From the NCBI GenBank assembly GCA_934408835.1, contig CAKRVU010000025.1, positions 1 to 10,248 of the forward strand: 10,248 bases of DNA, read 5' to 3'. The notes under the pieces are model-generated. The model was not told the origin of the DNA. It saw nothing but the letters and a program-made list of their open reading frames with translations, and ran no database searches. Position numbers and translations under genes: made by a program. The stretch's first letter is position 1, and each line of letters begins with the position of its first letter. The DNA comes from an uncultured Oscillospiraceae bacterium (GTDB taxonomy: Bacteria > Bacillota > Clostridia > Oscillospirales > Ruminococcaceae). Of this stretch, positions 1-5,729 are shown piece by piece.

Positions 1-360
1 CCAATCTGCCTCTGCAATCAGGGAATCGCAGTCTTCCATTGACTCTAGTGGAAAGCCGTGGTTTTGATAGAGTTTGAGGTGAAATGCGGCAGCGCCGGAT
101 AGTTTTTCAAGAGGGGAGAGGAGGAGAAGTTTGGCGGAAAATCCAAGCAGTCGCAGTCGCCTGGCAATCGCGATTCCGTCTCCACCGTTGTTCCCTTTTC
201 CGGCCAGAATTAGAATGCGATGTTTTGGCTGGAGTCGGGGAAGAATTGTCGTTACAATTGCCTGCGCTGCATTTTCCATCAGCATTTCGGACGGGACGCC
301 AAGTGTATCGATCGTATATTGATCTGCTGCGTACATTTCCTCTTTGGAAAGTATCTCCAT
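1..360 (-). CDS. nnrE: NAD(P)H-hydrate epimerase, N-terminal part (partial at left edge)
   Basis: The 120 visible codons read from ATG (360-358) off the left edge. They match the start of the YjeF_N family, which epimerises damaged R-NAD(P)HX to the S form so that the partner dehydratase can repair it in the cytosol. Seen directly: an N-terminal helix with an EEMYAADQ-like stretch, the conserved MENAA motif (about residues 28-32), and the nucleotide-binding GKGNNGGDG loop (about 54-62). The start is set by an AAAGGAG ribosome binding site at 369-375, 8 nt upstream. In many Bacillota the gene is fused to the ADP/ATP-dependent dehydratase (nnrD), giving about 500 residues; whether that holds here lies outside the window. 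It follows dnaJ on the same strand after 231 bp. A terminator-like hairpin ends just before its ribosome binding site, so it may be expressed by read-through from the heat-shock operon or from a promoter I did not find. Confidence 0.9.
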   Translation of the reverse strand, partial: MEILSKEEMYAADQYTIDTLGVPSEMLMENAAQAIVTTILPRLQPKHRILILAGKGNNGGDGIAIARRLRLLGFSAKLLLLSPLEKLSGAAAFHLKLYQNHGFPLESMEDCDSLIAEADW

Positions 361-376
361 TACAGTTGCTCCTTTC

Positions 377-532
377 TCATCTAAAAAAGCAAGCGTTGAT
401 TGCAAAGGCGTTTGGATTGCCCGCAATCATCTTGCTTGCTTTTTCATACGCTGCCAATTTCAGAAGATGAGCCTCACCCTTTGATTCTTTAGAAAATGGG
501 TTGGGCGTTTGACGGCGGTGTTTTATGCTCAA
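377..532 (-). CDS. possible small ORF, 51 residues, between dnaJ and nnrE
   Basis: This reading frame opens after an in-frame TAA at 547-545 and runs to TGA at 379-377. That stop lies just ahead of the nnrE ribosome binding site (369-375), the spacing expected of an upstream operon gene. The best full-length start is TTG at 532-530, giving about 51 residues: a basic N-terminus, a helical-looking middle (HLLKLAAYEKASKM) and a hydrophobic end (AFAINACFF). I do not recognise it. Against it: no convincing ribosome binding site before TTG, no ATG except one near the end (430-428), and its last 22 codons overlap a terminator-like hairpin. It could be a real small protein, a leader peptide, a decayed gene remnant or chance. 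Confidence 0.25.
   Translation of the reverse strand: MSIKHRRQTPNPFSKESKGEAHLLKLAAYEKASKMIAGNPNAFAINACFFR
383..444 (-). terminator. terminator-like hairpin after the heat-shock operon, just before nnrE
   Basis: Positions 384-394 (AAAAAGCAAGC on the plus strand) and 434-444 (GCTTGCTTTTT) form a perfect 11-bp inverted repeat. An inner GATTGC/GCAATC pair (398-403 with 423-428) can extend it. Read on the minus strand, the GCTTGC arm is followed at once by six T residues (388-383), as in an intrinsic terminator; the AT-rich base makes it nearly symmetrical, so it could also act on plus-strand transcripts. It would end the hrcA-grpE-dnaK-dnaJ transcript. Only 7 nt separate the T-run from the nnrE ribosome binding site, so partial read-through or regulated attenuation into nnrE is possible. 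Confidence 0.55.
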
Positions 533-591
533 CGGTGTTTGATGTTATGACACAACCGGGGCAATCTAAAACTTTGGCGAGCTGATTGCTA

Positions 592-1740
592 TTATTCGAA
601 CATATCTTTGATCTTATCAAAGAAACCCTTCCGTTTATGATAGTTCTTTTCTCCGAGCAAATCTTCAAATGTTTTGAGCGCTTCTTTTTGTTGATTATTT
701 AAATTTCGAGGGACTTCAATGGTGACGGTTGCCAGCATGTCGCCTCGTCCACGTTCGTGCAGACGAGGCACTCCTTTGCCGCGAAGACGGAAGACGGCTC
801 CCGATTGGGTTCCTTCTCCAATATGATATTTTACCTTTCCGTCTATGGTGGGGACGGTGACATCCGCTCCGTTGACAGCCTGCCAATAGGTAATCGGCAC
901 CTCGCACAGGATGTCGTACCCCTTTCGATTGAAGATGGGGTCGGGACGGACGGTCACCGCAATGTTGAGGTCTCCGTTCGGACCGCCGTTGATTCCGGCA
1001 TTTCCGCCGCCGGAGACCAACAGTGTTTGTCCATCGTCAATTCCGGCAGGAATGTTTACTTTCACTCGTTTCGATGTACTTTGCCTTCCTGTACCATGGC
1101 AGTTGGGGCAAGGGGAAGAAATGACAGTTCCTTTACCTCCGCAGCGGCTGCAGGTTCTGGTAGAGTTCACCATTCCAAAAGGGGTGCGCTGCTGCAGCTG
1201 AATTCGTCCAGTTCCGCCGCAGTCTGGGCAAGACGTTGCTTTGCTGCCCGGAGCCGCGCCACTGCCATGACAGTGGGAACAAGCTTCCATCTTAGATACA
1301 GAGACCTCTTTGCTGGTACCTTTGCAGGCGTCCATAAAGGGGATGGTGACGCTGGCAAAGACGTCTTCGCCAGCCCGCGGAGCATTCGGATTGTTCCGTC
1401 TTCCGCCGCCAAAGCCACCGAAACCACCGCCAAACATGCTGTCAAAAATATCACCGATATCAACGCCGCCAAAACCGGCACCACCATAGCCGCCTGCGCC
1501 GCCAAAGTTCGGGTCTACTCCGGCGTGCCCGAATTGGTCGTATTTCGCCCGTTTTTCCCGGTCGGACAACACCTCATATGCTTCACTGATTTCTTTAAAT
1601 TTCGCTTCCGCCGTCTGATCTCCGGGATTTAAATCAGGGTGGTATTGCTTGGCTAATTTGCGGTATGCTTTTTTGATCTCGTCCTCCGAAGCTCCCTTGG
1701 TCAGACCAAGCACTTCATAATAATCACGTTTGTCTGCCAA
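592..1740 (-). CDS. dnaJ: chaperone protein DnaJ (Hsp40)
   Basis: A 382-residue type I J-protein that delivers unfolded clients to DnaK and stimulates its ATPase. In order: J domain (about 1-70) with HPD at 34-36; Gly/Phe-rich linker (about 79-113); a zinc-binding region with four CxxCxGxG repeats (Cys 154/157, 171/174, 197/200, 211/214, all eight present); then the two-part C-terminal client-binding domain. Length matches the family. The frame is open to an ATG at 1797, but that would add 19 hydrophobic residues encoded across a hairpin. TTG at 1740-1738 is preferred: it gives the family-typical N-terminus ([11 protein letters not shown]) and sits 8 nt after a strong AAAGGAGG site. It is the last chaperone gene of the operon, 84 bp after dnaK. 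The hairpin in that gap suggests a lower output than DnaK. Confidence 0.97.
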   Translation of the reverse strand: MADKRDYYEVLGLTKGASEDEIKKAYRKLAKQYHPDLNPGDQTAEAKFKEISEAYEVLSDREKRAKYDQFGHAGVDPNFGGAGGYGGAGFGGVDIGDIFDSMFGGGFGGFGGGRRNNPNAPRAGEDVFASVTIPFMDACKGTSKEVSVSKMEACSHCHGSGAAPGSKATSCPDCGGTGRIQLQQRTPFGMVNSTRTCSRCGGKGTVISSPCPNCHGTGRQSTSKRVKVNIPAGIDDGQTLLVSGGGNAGINGGPNGDLNIAVTVRPDPIFNRKGYDILCEVPITYWQAVNGADVTVPTIDGKVKYHIGEGTQSGAVFRLRGKGVPRLHERGRGDMLATVTIEVPRNLNNQQKEALKTFEDLLGEKNYHKRKGFFDKIKDMFE

Positions 1741-1748
1741 ACGAAAAT

Positions 1749-1756
1749 CCTCCTTT
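1749..1756 (-). promoter_or_regulatory. dnaJ ribosome binding site that decides a TTG start
   Basis: AAAGGAGG on the minus strand, 8 nt before TTG at 1740-1738. No comparable site precedes the in-frame ATG at 1797, and residues after the TTG match the canonical DnaJ N-terminus. The start is therefore TTG rather than the longer ATG form. Confidence 0.85.
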
Positions 1757-1779
1757 ATCACAATGAAAAACAAAACCCA

Positions 1780-1802
1780 AACGATTGGGAGACCCAATCG
1801 TT
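1780..1802 (-). terminator. terminator-like hairpin in the dnaK-dnaJ gap
   Basis: AACGATTGGG (1780-1789) and CCCAATCGTT (1793-1802) form a perfect 10-bp stem around a 3-nt loop. On the minus strand the stem is followed by a T-rich but interrupted tail (TTTGGGTTTTGTTTTTC, partly within the stem end). It lies 23 nt after the dnaK stop and before the dnaJ ribosome binding site. The layout fits a partial terminator, an RNA processing site or a 3' stabiliser for the dnaK message. The Gs in the tail argue against full termination. Confidence 0.5.
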
Positions 1803-1824
1803 ATAGGCTTGTTGTTCTGAATTC

Positions 1825-3657
1825 TTATTGCTGATTGTCATCCACTTCGGTGTAATCAACATCGACTACTCCATCGTCTGACGGCGTTTGCGCGCCTCCA
1901 GCAGCTGATGACTGCGCGTCCGGCTGCGCTTGTTGATACAATTTGGCGGAAATGTCATAAATTGCCTTTTGGAGCTCTTCCTGTTTTTGTTTGATTTCAT
2001 CGGTGTTATCGCCCTTTAAGGACTCTTTCAGAGCGTCCACCTTTGCCTGTACGGTCGCCTTTTCATCGGAAGAAAGCTTATCGCCGGCATCTTGCAGCGT
2101 TTTTTCGCTTTGATAAACCATTTGGTCGGCGTTGTTGCGGACTTCTACCTTTTCTTTCTGTTTTTTATCCTCTGCTGCAAATTTCTCCGCCTCTTTTACA
2201 GCTTTATCGATCTCTTCATCGCTCATATTGGTGGACGAAGTGATGGTGATATTCTGCGCTTTGCCGGTTCCGAGGTCTTTTGCAGAAACGTGCACAATGC
2301 CGTTAGCGTCAATGTCGAAGGTTACTTCAATCTGAGGGATTCCGCGCGGTGCCGGTGCAATTCCGTCCAGTCGGAACATGCCCAGGTGTTTGTTGTCTCG
2401 GCAAAACTCACGTTCACCTTGGTAAATGCTGACGTCAACTGATGTTTGACCATCGGCAGCGGTGGTGAAGATCTGCGTTTTTTTGGTAGGGATGGTGGTA
2501 TTACGTTCGATCATTTTAGCCATAATGCCACCTTGTGTTTCCAGACCAAGGGAAAGGGGGGTGACATCAAGAAGCAAAAGACCTTTGACGTCGCCGCCTA
2601 ACACGCCGCCTTGAATAGCAGCGCCGACCGCTACGCATTCATCCGGGTTAATCCCCTTAAACGGTTCTTTGCCAAGTTGCTTTTGCACAGCCTCAACAAC
2701 GGCCGGGATACGGGTGGAACCACCTACCATCAGAACTTTTGTGAGGTCGTTTGCGGAAAGACCCGAGTCAGAAAGCGCCTGTTTCACAGGTTCCATGGTA
2801 GCTTGGACTAAGTCGGCAGTCAGTTCGTTGAATTTGGCGCGGCTGAGCGTGAGATCTAAATGTTTGGGACCGGAAGCGTCGGCGGTAATAAACGGTTGGT
2901 TGATGGCTGTTTGCATGGTGCTTGAGAGTTCAATTTTTGCCTTTTCCGCCGCCTCTTTCAACCGCTGCATTGCCATTTTGTCTCCAGACAAATCAATGCC
3001 TTCGGTTTTTTTGAACTCGGATACGATCCAATTGATGATGCGCTGATCAAAATCATCGCCGCCCAGTCTGTTGTTACCTGCGGTCGCAAGTACTTCCTGA
3101 ACGCCATCGCCCATCTCGATGATAGAAACATCGAAGGTTCCGCCGCCCAGATCATAGACCATGATCTTTTGGTCATTGTCTTTATCTGCGCCGTAAGCGA
3201 GTGCAGCGGCGGTCGGTTCGTTGATAATCCGCTTGACATCCAGTCCGGCAATCTTTCCGGCGTCCTTAGTTGCCTGCCGTTGGGAGTCGGAAAAATAAGC
3301 CGGGACGGTGATGACTGCTTCGGTGACCGGTTCTCCGAGGTAAGCTTCTGCGTCCGTTTTTAATTTTTGAAGGATCATTGCTGAAATTTCCTGCGGTGTA
3401 TAATCCTTGCCGTCAATGGTAACCCGGTGATTGCTTCCCATCTCGCGTTTGATAGAAATAATGGTTCTGTCGGGGTTGGTAATTGCCTGCCGTTTTGCAA
3501 CTTGTCCTACCATCCGTTCCCCGGTTTTAGAGAACGCTACCACGGACGGCGTGGTACGTGATCCTTCCGCGTTTGCGATGACGACCGGCTCGCCGCCTTC
3601 CATCACTGCAACGCAAGAATTAGTTGTTCCAAGATCGATTCCAATAATTTTTCCCAT
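1825..3657 (-). CDS. dnaK: chaperone protein DnaK (Hsp70)
   Basis: A 610-residue cytosolic Hsp70 that binds and releases unfolded segments in an ATP-driven cycle with DnaJ and GrpE. The ATPase domain shows phosphate loop 1 ([10 protein letters not shown], 5-14), phosphate loop 2 (DLGGGTFD, 169-176) and the adenosine motif (GGSTRIP, 312-318). The interdomain linker LLLLD (about 360-364) leads into the substrate-binding domain ([10 protein letters not shown], 365-374). A helical lid and the acidic tail DVDYTEVDD follow. Residues 70-100 lack the roughly 24-residue insert seen in proteobacterial DnaK, as expected for Bacillota, and the length agrees with Bacillus homologues. ATG at 3657 follows an AGGAGGT site (3671-3665) by 7 nt. 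It sits 88 bp after grpE, within the CIRCE-controlled operon. Confidence 0.98.
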   Translation of the reverse strand: MGKIIGIDLGTTNSCVAVMEGGEPVVIANAEGSRTTPSVVAFSKTGERMVGQVAKRQAITNPDRTIISIKREMGSNHRVTIDGKDYTPQEISAMILQKLKTDAEAYLGEPVTEAVITVPAYFSDSQRQATKDAGKIAGLDVKRIINEPTAAALAYGADKDNDQKIMVYDLGGGTFDVSIIEMGDGVQEVLATAGNNRLGGDDFDQRIINWIVSEFKKTEGIDLSGDKMAMQRLKEAAEKAKIELSSTMQTAINQPFITADASGPKHLDLTLSRAKFNELTADLVQATMEPVKQALSDSGLSANDLTKVLMVGGSTRIPAVVEAVQKQLGKEPFKGINPDECVAVGAAIQGGVLGGDVKGLLLLDVTPLSLGLETQGGIMAKMIERNTTIPTKKTQIFTTAADGQTSVDVSIYQGEREFCRDNKHLGMFRLDGIAPAPRGIPQIEVTFDIDANGIVHVSAKDLGTGKAQNITITSSTNMSDEEIDKAVKEAEKFAAEDKKQKEKVEVRNNADQMVYQSEKTLQDAGDKLSSDEKATVQAKVDALKESLKGDNTDEIKQKQEELQKAIYDISAKLYQQAQPDAQSSAAGGAQTPSDDGVVDVDYTEVDDNQQ

Positions 3658-3686
3658 AATAATTACCTCCTGAAAATGAATCGTTC

Positions 3687-3708
3687 ATTATAATTATCAA
3701 CAGTTGAT
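3687..3708 (-). promoter_or_regulatory. possible internal promoter or operator upstream of dnaK
   Basis: In the 88-bp grpE-dnaK gap a consensus TATAAT lies on the minus strand (3692-3687). Just upstream is the near-palindrome ATCAAC-N-GTTGAT (3696-3708). A second short inverted repeat, AATGAA/TTCATT (3675-3689), overlaps the TATAAT. I find no good -35 box at 16-18 bp, so a promoter here would need an activator or be weak. The gap is AT-rich, so chance is a fair alternative. Confidence 0.2.
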
Positions 3709-3745
3709 CATCCGTTTATTTTACAATCGTTTTGTTTAGAATATG

Positions 3746-4390
3746 CTATGGGTTTGCCACAACGACCATTGCGTGACGCAACACCTTATCCTTCGTTTCA
3801 TATCCCTTTTGAAATACCTGACAGACGACGTTTTCTCCGTAGTTTTCGTCTTCAATTCGATTGACGGCATTATGCTTGTTTGGGTCAAAGGTCACGCCCA
3901 AGGCTGCAATTTCTTGGATTCCCATTTGGTTGAGCAGGTCGCGGAATTGTTTGAGTATCATGAGCACCCCTTCTTTTAACTCAGAGGCTTCTGAGTCCGC
4001 TTCTGCCGCTCGCTCCAAATTATCTAAAACGCCAAGAAACGGGAGGATACAGTCGGCGGTTGCCATTTGATACAGCTCCTCTTTTTCGCGCTGAGTGCGT
4101 TTGCGATAATTATCAAACTCTGCACGCTGCCGCAAAAGACGGTCTTCCTTTGCCACAAGCTCCTCTTGGAGTTGTTTTATCGTCTGCGCGTCTGTTTTTT
4201 CAGCTGTTTTCGGCTGCTCGGTCGAGTCTTCCTGATTCGGGCACGGTTGTTCTTCCGATTTGCTTTCAGGCGCCGCTTGTTGAGCCGCCTTCTCGGTTTT
4301 GATCGCCTCTGTTGCAGAGCCTTCTTCGATTTCAATTTCCTTTGTCTTCTTTGTCTCCACTGTCTGTTCGATCTCCATTTCCTGTTTCAT
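3746..4390 (-). CDS. grpE: nucleotide exchange factor GrpE
   Basis: A 214-residue cytosolic protein that acts as a dimer to release ADP from DnaK. The first 80 or so residues are Glu/Lys/Gln-rich, low in complexity and probably disordered. A long heptad-type helix follows (KQLQEELVAKEDRLLRQRAEFDNYRKR region, where the dimer stalk lies), then ILPFLGVLDNLERAA, and a C-terminal beta domain ending GYETKDKVLRHAMVVVAN, typical of the family. ATG at 4390 is chosen because an AAAGGAG site (4403-4397) lies 6 nt upstream. The frame is open to ATG 4429, but that lies deeper inside hrcA without a better site. The start overlaps the end of hrcA by 59 nt in another frame, so translation of the two is probably coupled. 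Confidence 0.96.
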   Translation of the reverse strand: MKQEMEIEQTVETKKTKEIEIEEGSATEAIKTEKAAQQAAPESKSEEQPCPNQEDSTEQPKTAEKTDAQTIKQLQEELVAKEDRLLRQRAEFDNYRKRTQREKEELYQMATADCILPFLGVLDNLERAAEADSEASELKEGVLMILKQFRDLLNQMGIQEIAALGVTFDPNKHNAVNRIEDENYGENVVCQVFQKGYETKDKVLRHAMVVVANP

Positions 4391-5423
4391 CCAATTCTCC
4401 TTTCCGACCTTCTTCCAGCATTCTGTCAATCATTCGGGAAACGCTTTCGGAAAAATAAGAAACGTAAGGGATCACCTTTGCGTAGTCCAGACGAATTGGT
4501 CCTATGATACCAAAGGAGCCGATCGGCTGTTTCTGACCATAGTTGGAGAGTACCAGACTGGAATTGGTGATTGCAAAGGTGTCGGTCTCTTTTCCAAATA
4601 CAACGTTGATTCCGGAAAAAGCGCTTGTTAAAATATGACCGATTTGTTCTTTTGCCGAAAGAAACTGCATCAGCTCCTTGGTTTGAAAATCAGAATATTT
4701 CAGCAGATTTCCTTCGCCTCTGACATCGACGTTCCGCTTGGCAATCTCATCCGACAGCTGATAGAGAGTATAGAGCAATGGGGAGAGGCTTAGCAGATAG
4801 CTTCCCATTGCGGCGGTCAAATTTTTCAGCGTCGCCGGGTTGAGGGAATCGACTGTAATTCCCAAAAGCTCCCGGTTTAACAGATCTTCAAAGAATTGCA
4901 GCTGCTGATCTGTTAAATCGAATTCCATCCGGCAGATTTTGTTTTTGATATCTCCGGCTGAGGTGATCAGCAAAATAGCATAGAGCCGATAGCCGGCCGG
5001 CACAACCTCCACCTTGGCAATCACCGAAAAGCGCGGCAAATTGTTGGTGGAGACCGCGGCATAGCCGGTTACTTCCGCCAAAGCGTTGACGGCATTGTCG
5101 ATGACAGCGCCTACCGAACTGGTATCCGCAAGCAGCATTTGGTCGATTTCCTCTTTCTGTTCCAGCGAAAGAGGCTGCGGTTTCATCAATTCTTTAATAT
5201 AAAGGCGATATCCGACGTAGGTTGGAACTCGACCGGCAGAAGCATGCGGTTGTTGCAAAAAGCCCAGTCGTTCTAGGGTGGCCATATCGTTCCGAACGGT
5301 GGCTGAAGATACCGTCCCGCCCAGCATTTGGGATATTGTCGCAGAACCTACTGGTTCCCCGGTGCGAATATAGGCGTCGATCACATATTCTAAAATCTTT
5401 AACCGCCTGTCATCGCTTTTCAT
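4332..5423 (-). CDS. hrcA: heat-inducible transcription repressor HrcA
   Basis: A 363-residue repressor that binds CIRCE and silences the class I heat-shock genes; GroEL normally keeps it active. The N-terminal winged-helix domain (about 1-75) contains RRLKILEYVIDAYI, TGEPVGS and SSATVRNDMATLERLGFL, with QPHASAGRVPT at about 58-68. A GAF-like central domain and a C-terminal helix (YFSESVSRMIDRMLEEG) follow. The last 20 or so residues are an Asp/Gly/Lys tail encoded inside the start of grpE, making the protein slightly longer than the usual 340-350. An in-frame TGA lies directly before ATG 5423, so no longer form is possible. It is the first gene of the operon, and its own promoter carries CIRCE, giving autoregulation. 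Confidence 0.97.
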   Translation of the reverse strand: MKSDDRRLKILEYVIDAYIRTGEPVGSATISQMLGGTVSSATVRNDMATLERLGFLQQPHASAGRVPTYVGYRLYIKELMKPQPLSLEQKEEIDQMLLADTSSVGAVIDNAVNALAEVTGYAAVSTNNLPRFSVIAKVEVVPAGYRLYAILLITSAGDIKNKICRMEFDLTDQQLQFFEDLLNRELLGITVDSLNPATLKNLTAAMGSYLLSLSPLLYTLYQLSDEIAKRNVDVRGEGNLLKYSDFQTKELMQFLSAKEQIGHILTSAFSGINVVFGKETDTFAITNSSLVLSNYGQKQPIGSFGIIGPIRLDYAKVIPYVSYFSESVSRMIDRMLEEGRKGELDETGNGDRTDSGDKEDKGN

Positions 5424-5427
5424 TCAA

Positions 5428-5435
5428 CCCCCCCT
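5428..5435 (-). promoter_or_regulatory. unusual hrcA ribosome binding site with a run of seven G
   Basis: The only purine-rich site before the hrcA ATG (5423) is A followed by seven Gs on the minus strand, about 4 nt upstream. It pairs less well with the 16S tail than the AGGAGG-type sites of dnaK, grpE and dnaJ. This would keep repressor synthesis low relative to the chaperones. Confidence 0.55.
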
Positions 5436-5462
5436 AAATAGAATTCAGAAATCTCTCTTTTG

Positions 5463-5498
5463 TTCCAGTTTTTCCAGTTTATGCGCCAGTATACTGGC
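5463..5498 (-). repeat. tandem 9-mer and 14-bp palindrome in the hrcA leader
   Basis: TTCCAGTTT occurs twice back to back (5463-5471, 5472-5480). It is followed by the perfect palindrome GCCAGTATACTGGC (5485-5498). In the minus-strand transcript this leaves one CCAG able to pair with any of three CTGG copies. It lies between CIRCE and the hrcA start, in the predicted 5' leader of about 110 nt. It does not match CIRCE or the CtsR heptad repeats. It may be a second operator, an mRNA structure, or incidental. Confidence 0.5.
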
Positions 5499-5510
5499 AA
5501 AATACAAATT

Positions 5511-5537
5511 TTAGCACTCTCTTTGTTTGAGTGCTAA
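5511..5537 (-). promoter_or_regulatory. CIRCE operator (HrcA binding site)
   Basis: TTAGCACTC (5511-5519), nine spacer bases, then GAGTGCTAA (5529-5537). Both arms match the CIRCE consensus without a mismatch. It lies 5 bp downstream of the hrcA -10 box, so it covers the predicted transcription start and would also form a stem in the 5' end of the mRNA. HrcA bound here would block initiation and be released on heat or other protein-damaging stress, when GroEL is titrated away. Confidence 0.98.
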
Positions 5538-5541
5538 ACTT

Positions 5542-5570
5542 AATATAACACGCTTTCAGTCCCATGTCAA
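5542..5570 (-). promoter_or_regulatory. sigma-A promoter of the hrcA-grpE-dnaK-dnaJ operon
   Basis: Minus strand: -35 TTGACA (5570-5565), a 17-bp spacer (5564-5548), and -10 TATATT (5547-5542). The -35 and spacing are ideal and the -10 differs from consensus at one position. The A/T-rich block just upstream (about 5575-5601, with T and A runs) could serve as an UP element. The predicted start, about 5535, falls within CIRCE, the standard arrangement for class I heat-shock operons. Confidence 0.93.
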
Positions 5571-5665
5571 GTAGCTTTTTGAAATTTTTTGAAAAAAATA
5601 TCGCGCTTGGTTTGCGTAATTGGCGGAAAATGGAAAGTTCGTTCTCTGCATTCTTGATAATTCGG

Positions 5666-5693
5666 TTGACTTTTTGGTAAAATATATTATAAT
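5666..5693 (+). promoter_or_regulatory. sigma-A promoter of the membrane glycosylation operon
   Basis: Plus strand: -35 TTGACT (5666-5671), a 16-bp spacer, and -10 TATAAT (5688-5693). The start would be near 5700, leaving a leader of about 30 nt before ATG 5730. It diverges from the hrcA promoter, with about 95 bp between the two -35 boxes and about 130 bp from CIRCE. HrcA control of this operon is therefore not expected. Apart from these promoters, CIRCE and the leader repeats, I see nothing further in the 306-bp gap (5424-5729). Confidence 0.85.
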
Positions 5694-5729
5694 AGGAAAC
5701 AATACGCGGAGAACGAAGGAGAAGTTAGG

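Noticed and set aside
84..470. Plus-strand open frame of 128 codons
   Set aside because: It is antisense to nnrE and the hairpin region, has no ribosome binding site, and the minus strand carries clear NAD(P)H-hydrate epimerase motifs.
757..1632. Plus-strand open frame of 291 codons opposite dnaJ
   Set aside because: It is a shadow of the Gly- and Cys-rich dnaJ coding sequence; the translation is low in complexity and shows no family motif.
1741..1797. Longer DnaJ starting at ATG 1797
   Set aside because: The extra 19 residues are hydrophobic, encoded partly by a hairpin, and precede a strong ribosome binding site serving TTG 1740.
5441..5507. Upstream peptide starting at TTG 5507 in the hrcA leader
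   Set aside because: It is about 20 codons with a TTG start, no proper ribosome binding site, and an in-frame stop immediately upstream; chance is likely.
5511..5700. HrcA control of the plus-strand operon through the shared gap
   Set aside because: CIRCE is about 130 bp upstream of the plus-strand -35 box, too far for simple repression of that promoter.
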